Source: Cordia subcordata (Eukaryota; Streptophyta; Magnoliopsida; Boraginales; Cordiaceae). From it: 64,000 nucleotides of DNA. The translations under genes and the position numbers were made by a program. Below are positions 54,617 through 64,000 of this stretch, one piece after another. The notes under the pieces were generated by a model. The model saw only the letters and a list, made by a program, of their open reading frames with translations, ran no database searches and was not told the DNA's origin. Position 1 is the stretch's first letter. Every line of letters starts with the position of its first letter. Where the stretch lies: positions 26,330-90,329 of the forward strand of contig JAPTOF010000055.1 in NCBI GenBank assembly GCA_028554755.1, in the 5' to 3' direction.

Positions 54617-56568
54617 ATGGCCATCACCGCAGTCGAAAACCAGCAAGTCCTGGGCGAGGATAGGAAAGGCGCTTCCGCCCATGTCGAAGACCCGGACGTC
54701 GACATGGTTCTCCCTATCAAGGACATCGCCGACAAGGCAGACGGTACACAGCCTCACAGGGACTTTCGGCCTGTCCAGCAACTCGGATTGCTGCAGGCTC
54801 TGAAGACCTATCGCATGGCTACCATTGTCTGTATCCTTGCAGCAGTTGGTGCGCTTTCCGATGGCTACCAAGTTCAGATGTCTGGAAGTATTGTGGCTCT
54901 CCCTGGTTTTATCCGTACCTTTGGCGATGAGCAGGATGATGGCACCTACAAGATCAACCCGCAGTATCTTGCTCTTTGGGGTTGTAAGTTCGATATGGAT
55001 CGATATGTTGCGAGGACATTTCACTGACCATCACGTTCGTCTAGCCTTGAAGAATGTGTTTGCAATGTTGGGGGCCAGTATTGGTTCATACCCGGCCGAC
55101 AAGATTGGGCGCAAGTGGATGATTCTTGTGGTTCAGATCGTCATGGTTGGTGGCTGCATTCTTGAGCAATTCTCGTGGCACTGGCTGCACTGGCTTGGAG
55201 CCCGCTTCATGGACGTGAGTTGCGAATTTATTCGCAGTACACTGTGTTCGGCTATCTGACAGCTTCAGGGGTTCTCCATCGGTCTCGCACAATGCTGCAT
55301 CAACGTCTACATCTCCGAGATGGCACCCACCACCTGCCGAGGAGCTCTCATGAGCTTGATGCAACTTTTTGTAAGGCACCAAGCGTTCAAGTGGCCACTG
55401 TAATGTTTACTGACTTGCTCTAGTATACGATTGGCTCTTTCCTATCCGCGGTATCACTCAACATCGTCTCCCAAGACAAGCCGGAGAACTGGCGCCACGC
55501 CGTCTTGTCTCAGTTCGCACTCTGTGGTGTTGCGATCATTGCCTGGTTCTTCCTCCCAGAGTCTGCTCGGTGGCACTGTATCCATGGACGGGAGACCGAG
55601 GCCAAGAAGATCCTACATAGGGTGAATGGCAAAGTTGAGGGCTACGATGTCGACGAGGAATACAGAAGAATGATGGTAGAAGTTGAATCTGCGAATGTTA
55701 AGGCTTCAGTTCAGGGAGGTGGTTCGTACCTCGACGTCTTTAAGGGAGTCAACCGCGTAGGTTCTCTACTAAAGCCTGGAATTTTGGAGCAATACTGATT
55801 TTCATTCAGCGTCGGCTTATCGTATCTTTCCTACCTTGGCACTGGCAGGTAGCTATCGGTGTTCCGATCATTGGCACGTACTCGAGCTACTTCTTCGACA
55901 TGGCTGGCCTCGCCAACCCCTTCCACGGCACTGTTGCCACTAACGTGGTCAACATCTTCATGCTCTTGATTGCCATACCTTTGGTTGAGAGGCTTGGTCG
56001 ACGCACTATGCTTCTCAGCTTCTCTCCCATTGCGATCGGATCTCTCCTCGTTATTGGAGGTGTCCTTAGGACTGATAGTGCTGCTGTTGGGCCAGTCCTG
56101 ATTGCTTTTGCGTGAGTGCACATGCGAAGCCGATGCGGTTGCGAAAGCAGAGTACTAATAGCTTATAGCTGCATCTGGAGTATCGGGTACAATTTGTCGG
56201 CTGGCCCAATGGGCTACATCTACGTCGCAGAAACAGCCACGACTCGCCTCCGTGCAAAGACGACCGGCATTGCCATCTTCGGTATCCAAGGCATGGCAAC
56301 TGTATACGTTTACATTGCACCCATCATGCTTAACAGCCCTGCACTTGGCATGAGCAACACGGTCTTCTTCTGGGTCGGAACCGGCACTTTGATCTACATC
56401 CTCGTGTGGTTCTTGGTTCCCGAGACCAAGGGGCGCTCCTTCGCTGAGTTGGACGAGCTATTTGAGCGCAGAATCCCGGCTTGGAAATTCTCAAAGACCG
56501 ACACTGAAGAGTCTCGCCGGCGTGAGGAGTACGAGGCTCGTGAGTCTAATCAAGCTATCGAGGTGTAG
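54617..56568 (+). CDS. MFS sugar transporter (hexose/alpha-glucoside type)
   Basis: Exons are 54617-54983, 55045-55214, 55269-55370, 55424-55756, 55810-56111 and 56169-56568, giving 557 aa. Sugar-porter signatures are present: GALSDGYQVQMSGSI in TM1, GSYPADKIGRKW (D-R-x-G-R/K loop), PESARW at the end of TM6, RLGRRTM in the second half and FLVPETKGRSFAELDELF at the C-terminus. SDGYQVQMSGS is the form seen in the maltose/alpha-glucoside group rather than pure hexose carriers. Twelve membrane segments are expected. The neighbours are the Zn2Cys6 regulator (752 bp upstream) and the FAD oxidoreductase (about 500 bp downstream). Specificity is not readable from the sequence. Confidence 0.93.
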
Positions 56569-57065
56569 ATTACACGCGTTGAGTGGAGCCGAGACCAAAC
56601 GCTGTGAGAGAGGCGGAGCGGTGCGATATTAGTGCGACTCGAAGGTCCAAGAGCAGTATGATTCAAGCAGTAGTTCTTTGACAGGAATATATGCTTTGAA
56701 TTCTCAAGTTGCCTTGAATTACCTGTACCATGTAATAATCGATGCTAGAGTGACGACAGTTGCACCAATTGGCACCTGCGATCAACGGCTCCGGGGCAAG
56801 TGCTTGAATACGGCCACCTGAAATATGGTAACCTTGTAGGAAGCTAATTCCATATTATTACATTTTGGAGTCTGACATGATTTCGTGCTCGGACTTGGGT
56901 TCCATGTAGCTCTCATTGAGTACTTACATGCTTCGGACTAACTCATGAAGCGGGGCAACACCAATCCCGCACCTCGACTCTAAAGCAGTACATGTACATG
57001 CCTTCGTCAACGTCATCCATCTCTTGTTCAAAGCCAACCATCTACATCACGCATCAATCCGAACG
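56569..57065. other. Intergenic, no gene
   Basis: About 0.5 kb, partly AT-rich, with no coding frame of note. Confidence 0.6.
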
Positions 57066-58330
57066 ATGGCAAACACGGTCATTTTGGGCTGTGGTATAAT
57101 CGGCCTAACAACAGCTTATCATCTATCCAAGCACCAGCCAGGATCAACCATTCACCTCGTCGATTCCTCATCGGAGCTCTTCGCCTCAGCCTCTGGTTAT
57201 GCGGGTGGATTTATAGCACGGGATTGGTTCCAAGACGATGTCTCATCACTCGGTGAATTGAGCTTTCAAGAGCATCAAAAACTTGCGGAAGCACATGGCG
57301 GTAATGAGAAATGGGGATATTCGAAGAGCGTTACTCTCAGCTATGCTCAATCGCGGAGAGGGGATGGAAAGCCAGCCGATGATAGGATAGGGAGGGCAGA
57401 GTTAGCCAGGGACAGAGCGAGGGAGAGCAAGGAAGATCGTGTCCCGAAATGGCTGAGACGAACTGAAGGTGATACGCTGAATGTCGTTGATGATGGTGAA
57501 GGTACAGCCATCGTGTAAGTTTTCTAGATGTTGGGAATAGCCAAGAACCTGAGCTGACAACCTCTAGAGACCCTCTAAAGCTTTGCAAAGCCATATAAGC
57601 GCTTTGTAAGGAGGCTGGAGTACAGTTTCACCTCCCAGCAACAGCCCTATCCGTCCACGCTGATGTGAGAGGTGAACTGGCCAGTGTCCGTGTTGGCTAC
57701 ACAGATTCCTCTACAGAGACTGAGCTTCCCGCAACCAGGATTTTACTAGCTTGTGGCGGGTGGACGCCTCGGGTTTTCGAGACACTGTTTCCCCAGTCCC
57801 GCGCTTCAATTCCAGTAGCTACCTTGGCTGGACATTCGCTCGTTGTGAAAACACCTCAAGCGTTTGCAGACGATACATGCTTCTCCATATATACGGAGCA
57901 CGGTGGAGTGTCGCCAGAGATCTACTCACGACCAAATGGGGTTATCTACGTCACTGGTGTAAACTCATCCATCACGCCATTACCCGACGTGGCAACAAAC
58001 GCAAGAACCACTGACGCAGGGCTCGAACATCTGAAAAGGATTGCGAATGCCTTCATTTCGAGGTCAGACAATCAGGAGCTTGAGGTCGTCCGTACTGGGC
58101 TATGCTTCCGACCAGTTGCTGATCGGGGAACACCGATCCTAACCCGATTGGAAGACTCCGACTTGGGCACGATCAAGACCCGAGGAGGCGCTGATGGAGG
58201 TGTGTTTCTTGCCGTAGGTCATGGACCATGGGGAATCAGCTTAAGTCAGGGGAGCGGGAAAGTGATGGCAGAGATGATACAAGGAAGAGCTTTAAGTGCT
58301 GACATCGGCCAGCTTGGTCTGACCAAGTAA
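57066..58330 (+). pseudogene. FAD-dependent oxidoreductase (DAO/TDA3-like) with an in-frame stop codon
   Basis: Exon 1 is 57066-57514 and exon 2 is 57568-58330, about 403 codons in all. VILGCGIIGLTTAYHLSK is the FAD-binding Rossmann motif at the N-terminus, and GHGPWGISLSQGSGKVMAE is the closing motif near the C-terminus, as in D-amino-acid-oxidase-fold proteins similar to yeast Tda3. After the standard splice the text reads DPLKLCKAI then TAA (57596-57598) and continues in the same frame as ALCKEAGVQF. So one nonsense codon interrupts an otherwise intact gene. Splicing from a GTACAG donor at 57502 to the CCTCCCAG acceptor at 57638 would remove the stop and keep frame but delete conserved text. 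It could be a pseudogene, an error or an alternative isoform. Confidence 0.65.
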
Positions 58331-58379
58331 ATTGAAGATGCAAAACCCTTACATATTTCTGACTCGTTATAGCAACATG

Positions 58380-59304
58380 CTACTTGAAATGCTTCGAAAA
58401 CCATTCGATAGCCTGTTGCTCTGCCCGGGCTGCACACTCAGCTTCGTGCTGATCACCAGGATGCAGCCTGATCGAGTAGCCATGCTTAGCACCGTCCTCG
58501 ACATGAAGCTGACACTCAGACTTTGCGTCGAAGATTCTCCTGATTACAGCAAGCTGCTCATCCTTCAGCTGAGTGTCCTTGCTGCCCACAGCTATGCTAG
58601 TAGCGATGCGGATGGACTCAATGTCGCCAGGCAACTCGAGAAAGGACGGGTGTGCGGTAAACACACAGTCCACTAGTCTTTCAGAGCTTTCCGGTCCGTT
58701 GTATCGCGGAGCCCTGTCATCATCTCTATCGTGAGCTAGGGTAACGGCATGCTTGCCGCCCCAGCAGAAACCAGCTACACCAACCCTCAAGTCTTGAGTG
58801 TCAAACGGCGGAGAATGTGTGCGTACGGCTTTCATGAAGCTCGTTACCCGTGGTAACGTTACTGAGAGCCTCGTAGAGACCATCCAAGGTACCGCCATTG
58901 CTGCCACCCTGACAGCGGAAATAGGTTTTGTGAGATATGAGGACCAAGTCTGGGCGGGCTCCATCAGATGATCCAAGAGGGCGATTACACCTTGATTCAT
59001 AGACCAACCTTTGATCGCGTCAGCTAAGATGGCTTTTCGTCTTTCCGCGACTGAAGCAAAGCTTACCGTCCATGAAATCGGGCAAGTAGACAAGGAAGCC
59101 TCCCTTTTTGGCGTAGCTGTCGCAAAGTATTCGGTTGTTAACAAAATCCCACCCAAAGGCATCGGGTACCATGACAATTAGGCCTTTGGGTACGACATTT
59201 TCATTAGGTCGAGCGACATAAGTCTTGAGACCGTGAATCGTGTCTTCTGTGCCGGTTGGAGTGCCGAGGGAGACACCACCACGGAAGCAGTCGGGGCACG
59301 ACAT
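58380..59304 (-). CDS. Dienelactone hydrolase-family protein
   Basis: Exons are 59304-59067 and 59008-58380, giving 288 aa. The alpha/beta-hydrolase nucleophile is the Cys in GFCWGG (C161), as in dienelactone hydrolases, with the His in AKHGYSIR (H255). SCPDCFRGG near the start is the fungal DLH-family hallmark. The intron uses GTAAGC, a CTGAC branch and AAAG. In other fungi such proteins hydrolyse dienelactones from aromatic breakdown or act as general esterases. The gene ends tail to tail with the FAD oxidoreductase, 49 bp apart. Confidence 0.92.
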
Positions 59305-59750
59305 TGTTGGATTCAGAACTCAAGATTGGTTCGAGTCGAACAGGATATTTTCTGACGTAGATCTCTACCAGGGATATGATGTTCAAATAGCGGAATGAAT
59401 GTTTGGAGGAACCGGAGCTCAGTGTAGTGGACGTCATGCGCCGATCCGAAACCCACGGATTTGCTACTCACGACCGGTGTTCGTTACAAGGTCATTGAAG
59501 GACGCAACACCAATTGTATACGCAAAGAGATCCCGATTCTAATCAGGACCCGCCTCCGAGAATGTATTCAACGGACATGTGCATCGTGCAAGGTGCGTTC
59601 CAGCGGTGGCTCCGGCTACCCTTTATCTCCGACACTAGTTCATCTTCGGCACCGATCACGGCAACTGGCTTGGCTTCCATCCCGGTGTCAGTTTTGAGTG
59701 CCGTTCTTGACCTCCAAACGAAAAGAAAGTGAAACATGTTGATTGAGACC
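59305..59750. other. Intergenic between DLH and homocysteine methyltransferase genes
   Basis: About 0.45 kb, no gene. It must carry the DLH promoter. Confidence 0.6.
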
Positions 59751-60776
59751 TCAACTACCAGATTCAGTAGGTGCTATTTTGTTCTTCAAGCGCCGGATAT
59801 GCTCAGCCGATGCCATGCAGCAACCGCCAACAACAATCGTAGGCCACTCCCCTCTCTCACGAGTCCTCTGCACAATTTCATCAAGCTGATCTTCCCAAGA
59901 GGCACGCTGCTCAATTGTACTTCCCCCGGGCATGACCCACTTCTTCAAAGACGTATCATAAACCTCGCCATCCGTCCCATCAGGATACAGCACTAGACTA
60001 GGCCACTCTTTGAGTTTACCCCGATCGCACATACTCCTTACAGCGTCCTCGTAGACATGCAGGAGTGAGTCAAGTTTCCAGACTTTGGTACAGTTGATTC
60101 CGATAGCCCATGGCGAAGATGCAGATATCGTAGGGTCTAGCATCGCTTCGACGGCCTCCCCCGTAGTGCTTCCGTCAGGGAGACACCCATCATCCCGTGG
60201 ATAAAGACTTGATATCCAATAGGGGATGCGATTGAGTTCGGGAATATCTGCCATGGCTTGACGTAGCGCCTTGATCTCATCCAAACGAGGAACCGTCTCG
60301 AGCGCGACGAAGCTAATCCTTGAGGGGATATCTGCGATGGACTTGACGAAGGTCTTGAGTCGCTCGTGATGCCAATGGTACAAGGCAGAGCCATCCATTT
60401 CTGGTCCGTACTCGCCGGAGTATTCTTGACTTGGGCGCATGGTTGCTCCGTACGGTCCTACACTCAAAGCGACTCGCGCATAGTCCCGCTTCGCCTGTTC
60501 CGCAATTTCAACGGCATCGTCGATGATCCCCTCAAGATTGGCCGTGGAAGTTTCCGGGTCTACCCCTTCAAAGCCCTCGATAGATAGCTGGTAGGTCGCA
60601 GTGAGGATGATGTCAACAGGAACATCGCCGAAGTCCTTCTGGCATCTGAGCAAGGTGTCTTTGTCGTTCAGCAGGAGATGAGAAGACCATAGAGGCTTGC
60701 TGTCGTCGAATTTGACTCCGTACTGCTGCTCGAGTGAGGTCCCGAGCCCACCGTCGAGGATGAGGACTTTTGTCAT
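59751..60776 (-). CDS. Homocysteine S-methyltransferase family protein
   Basis: A single exon encodes 341 aa. LDGGLGTSLEQQYG at the N-terminus, ALSVGPYGA and ALETVPRLDEIKALRQA are family hallmarks. The zinc-binding Cys residues are seen in GINC and VVGGCC near the C-terminus. The enzyme transfers a methyl group from S-methylmethionine or S-adenosylmethionine to homocysteine to form methionine (as yeast Mht1 and Sam4). Cytosolic. The next gene upstream on the same strand is the DLH gene. No unusual features. Confidence 0.93.
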   Translation of the reverse strand: MTKVLILDGGLGTSLEQQYGVKFDDSKPLWSSHLLLNDKDTLLRCQKDFGDVPVDIILTATYQLSIEGFEGVDPETSTANLEGIIDDAVEIAEQAKRDYARVALSVGPYGATMRPSQEYSGEYGPEMDGSALYHWHHERLKTFVKSIADIPSRISFVALETVPRLDEIKALRQAMADIPELNRIPYWISSLYPRDDGCLPDGSTTGEAVEAMLDPTISASSPWAIGINCTKVWKLDSLLHVYEDAVRSMCDRGKLKEWPSLVLYPDGTDGEVYDTSLKKWVMPGGSTIEQRASWEDQLDEIVQRTRERGEWPTIVVGGCCMASAEHIRRLKNKIAPTESGS

Positions 60777-60948
60777 GGCGATGTTTCGGTGAAGTTGGAG
60801 AAGCGGGGGCGGGGATATGTTGGGGCAGTGAGGTTCCTATCCTCCGCGCCGGACTTGCGGAATCTATTACCCTACGAGAACCGTGTTCCATGCAGTGATG
60901 ATAGATATCCTGAGAACCCAAATGTATTTGCGAGCATGTATCTCACAG

Positions 60949-63682
60949 CTACTGAGCATCTTCGGCCCCCTCAAAAACTGCTACACCAAACCTCCTCGTC
61001 CAGGTAGTACCATCACTGTCTTCAAGAGCAATCTCCAAAGTCTCAATACCAGCCTCACCAGCTTCATACGTAGCTTCGCCTCCACTGACACTGATGCTAC
61101 CGAGCTCCGCCCCAGTGACCTCAAAGCTAGGCTCATTGAACCCAACAGCGAGAGCCGCAAGATCAATCGTCGCGCTACCACCAGGAGCAACAAACACATG
61201 AGGATCAGCCATGAAGTTAAGGTAGCCCTCGATAGCCGTATAGCCATCTCCGCCTGTGCTGCCATCCCACCAGTCCGCAATACCATCGCCATCTGCGTCC
61301 CAGGAGGAGTCTCGGGTGATGGTGGGATAATCTTCAAGACCGCCAACGTCTTCGGGGCTATCGATGATGCCCTCCTTGCCCGAGTTAGAGCCAACGTAGG
61401 TCGTGGTGCCCTCTTTGGTCTCTTGGATGATCCGCTGATCGTGGTCGTCAATGACAGGGAGTTGAGCGCCGGAGTCGGACAGAACGACTTTGAATGCATC
61501 CTCAGCAGTGTGGACTTCGATGTGCGGATTGTGGAACGGCTCGTCGAAGAATGGCTGATAGTCCGGGGGAGGATCAATGGAGACATCAGCATAACACGCG
61601 ATGTCCTCCGTAATTGAGGTTCCATCGCCAGGAGGGAATTGCTCGGAGTCCTGGTCGAAGTGGCCTGGCATTGCGTTACCGGCACAGTGGTATTGCTGCG
61701 TTCCAGGGAGCTGATCCTCGTAGGTTGCTTGCAGGGCATACGTTCGCTCAGAAGCCGGACCAGGTTTGTAGTAGTTGCCAACAAAGTCGACTTTGTGGGC
61801 TCCGCCATCAGTGACACGAGTACCTAATAGCTCATTAGTACCGTAACCCGGAAATTTGAATTTTAACCACTTACCAAAGTTATAAACAACATTGTTGTAA
61901 ATATCCAGCTCGCCAGCAAAGGCACCATTGTCGTCAACGCCACCACCCATACTCCAGCTTCGGCCCTCAGCGTGCGCAATGAGGTTGTGGTGGAACGAGC
62001 CAATATCACCACCAATAGTAGCAGCATACCCGTGGGCTGTACCTTCAGGGTAATTTTTGTGACCCGCGACGTTGAGTGGCTCGGAGATCATTGTGCGTTG
62101 GAGAGTGATGTTGTGAGCATCGCGAGAGGAGAAGACCTCGTCGATGCCCCAGCTCTGCTTCCCATTAGCAACTTTCAATTGAATTCGTAGGGGATATACC
62201 TCACGATCGAGCAGCGGTCCATAATGCAATGATTGGAGCCTTGCATCCCCATGCCGTCGACTGTCTCGCCAGAGATCGTACCAGGTCTGACGCGGAAGTT
62301 CCTGAAGATAACGTCCGATGCACCTGACAGACCAAGTGGATGACCTTCAACGACAACACCTTTGCCAGGAGCAGTCTGACCGGCGAGAGTAACGTACTGG
62401 CTGTTGACGGTCATACGGCTCTCAGTGGTGATGACACCACCCACATCGAAGACTACGATACGAGGGCCCTCGGCGACAGTCAAAGCGTAACGAAGGGTAC
62501 CCTCTTCCTCGGTATCCTCGAGGCTGGTGACGTGGACAACATCTCCGCCGCGGCCACCACGAGCAAATCGTCTGTCAGACTTAGCTTAAATGGTCTTAGC
62601 TACTAGCAGGTTAGGGTACTCACCCGTAACCCTCAGCACCAGGGAAGGCCAGTTGTGCGAGACGGAACATCCAGACACGGCCTACGTAAGTCTCGTCTCC
62701 GGAAACCACGTCGACACGCCAGTAGTAGGTTGGCATGGTAGTCAGATCTTGGGGCACATTAGCTCAGTGTGACTGCAGGATGCAAACGGTAACTCACCTG
62801 GTATGGAGACTTGAGTCTCCGACACTCCCGACTCGACAAGTGAAAGCTCGTCTGGGTCAGTGCCAAGATACACATCGTACGTGGCTCCCTCAACATCAGA
62901 CGGCGCAGTCCATGATGCTGTAACAGTCCCATCTTCGGGCTGAATTCGCTCATTCTTGTTCTCAGGGAAGGGAAAGCTAATCTGTTGACCCAACGCGGGC
63001 CCGTCAATCTCAAAGCCATTGAGAAAAACGCGGTTATCAGCACCAGAAGGAGTGTAGGTAACCTCGACAGGGTCCCCCGATGAAGTAAACGTCACATAGG
63101 AGGACGGGGCATCCCAGAAGTTTGTGCTCTGCGCGCCCTGTTCAACGTCCTAAACATGGTCAGTCTGGGCTCTGGTTGATTTCATGGGTGCCTTACAGAA
63201 GCAAGCTCTTCGCCGTTGACAGAGATTGAGAGTGTGGCATGGTCCTCCTGTCTTGCCCAGTTATTGTGCCAGGTCAACAACGTATGTTCACCTTCGGGCA
63301 GACCCTCAATCGTCAACACAAGCGCACCGCCATCGGAGTCCTCGTTGGTGGTGATTCCTGTTCCGATGAGTCTTTCACCCAGCTTGGGAACAAACTCGCG
63401 ATAGACAATTTTGTGGTAATCTCCTTCGAGCTGGGTGCTTCCATCAGCAGAGGCTAGAGTAAAGTCCAGATCGTTCACAGAGTAGGTCGAAGATGTGGAG
63501 TCGCCTTCCACGTTCCAGACGTTCAAGTCAGTGTCGGCCAGCAGACGAATTTGAGCTGGATGGATCTTAACGCGAGTGCGGGTCTCAGGGTCGGCGGGAG
63601 CATCTTGACGCTTGGTCGGAGCGGCAGAGCTCCAAGCCGCGCCAAAGGCAACGGCCAGAGTTGCAGAGAGGAAGCCCTTCAT
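60949..63682 (-). CDS. Secreted modular pectate lyase-like protein (PL1-type) with Fn3-like and Ca-binding parts
   Basis: Exons are 63682-63197, 63149-62798, 62747-62624, 62571-62205, 62154-61875 and 61823-60949, giving 827 aa. A signal peptide (residues 1-20) precedes a KR cleavage site. Residues about 27-215 look like a carbohydrate-binding beta-sandwich and 220-320 like an Fn3 domain (TASWTAPSDVEGATYDVYLG ... YYWRVDV). LAFPGAEGYGRFARGGRGG opens the parallel beta-helix, with CSISWGIDEVFSS, GHKNYPEGTAHGY and NNVVYNFG typical of pectate lyases. DADGDGIADWWD near 715 is an EF-hand-like Ca loop, followed by GYTAIEGYLNF and an Ig-like tail. It should cut pectate outside the cell. Intron 5 (61874-61824) is 51 nt without a stop, so retention would be in frame. 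In-frame ATG 63919 is less likely. Confidence 0.88.
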
Positions 63683-64000
63683 TTTGCTGGAGGACCGCAG
63701 ATGAGGCTCTCTTGGTATGAGTGCGAGCTGTCCGACATCGACCAGGCTGCTGGATCTGAGCGCCTTTAAGTAAACCAGATCGTCATATTGCAGATTCCTC
63801 ATTTGGCAAGACGCCTGGGATAGTTCCGGGCAGAAAGCGGTTTCCACCTCGGGGTCTCTCCACGCGAGATCTCGCTGCTGGTATTTCCACCAACGAGACA
63901 GGGGTATCACGAGTTTCATCCAAGGCCTGTCCGAAACGTCTCAAAACGAAACAGAGAGGGTCGTAGATTCGCAGCGGTTCGCATGCTGTCGGCAGTCCGA
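63683..64000. promoter_or_regulatory. Upstream region of the pectate lyase gene
   Basis: The remaining 318 bp hold no gene that can be supported. They should carry the leader and core promoter of the minus-strand pectate lyase. Confidence 0.5.

Noticed and set aside
58801..59007. Second intron in the dienelactone hydrolase gene
   Set aside because: The unspliced frame matches the family pattern (AMAVPWMVSTR then TLPRVTSFMKAVR), so no intron is needed.

Overview
The window looks like nuclear DNA of a filamentous ascomycete (Pezizomycotina, possibly a dothideomycete). Genes are compact and mostly carry introns of about 45-60 nt with GTRNGT donors, CTNAC-type branch points and YAG acceptors. 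Intergenic spacers run from under 100 bp to 3.6 kb. The products are fungal: an asco-laccase, a Zn2Cys6 regulator, a Clr5-domain protein, Mgr2, Cox16, NC2-beta, Ssl2 and a Hst2-type sirtuin. I saw no tRNA, rRNA, transposon or CRISPR array. All gene models were spliced by eye from reading frames and splice signals.

Layout. 0-9 kb: the start of a possible Gemin2-like gene running off the left edge, a DapA-family aldolase and an anion:cation-symporter-type MFS permease. 8.9-14.9 kb: a Pho89-type phosphate transporter with CACGTG boxes upstream, mitochondrial GatA (HER2), the splicing factor PRP38 and a small membrane protein. 15-19.4 kb: a Clr5-domain protein and a single-pass surface protein. 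20.3-30.7 kb: NC2-beta, a sirtuin, a laccase, MGR2 (five small exons) and an FHA/coiled-coil tail-anchored protein of the STRIPAK SLMAP type. 31.6-33.5 kb: an atypical SDR and COX16. 33.5-37 kb: a long gene-free stretch before an acidic orphan gene. 39.8-42.9 kb: the TFIIH helicase SSL2 and a small Cys-rich protein.

44.5-64 kb is metabolic and accessory: a classical SDR, a GHL6-type glycoside hydrolase, a PhyH dioxygenase divergent from a Zn2Cys6 regulator, a sugar transporter, an FAD oxidoreductase interrupted by a stop codon, a dienelactone hydrolase, a homocysteine S-methyltransferase and a modular secreted pectate lyase. The regulator, dioxygenase, glycosidase and sugar transporter may form a small inducible carbohydrate-use cluster. 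The DapA-type aldolase at the left end and the pectate lyase at the right end hint at plant cell-wall use. The housekeeping block between them (about 9-43 kb) looks ordinary. I found no wholly new system. The best leads are the candidate cluster, the interrupted oxidoreductase, the 10-nt exon inside the zinc cluster, and the hybrid architecture of the pectate lyase.
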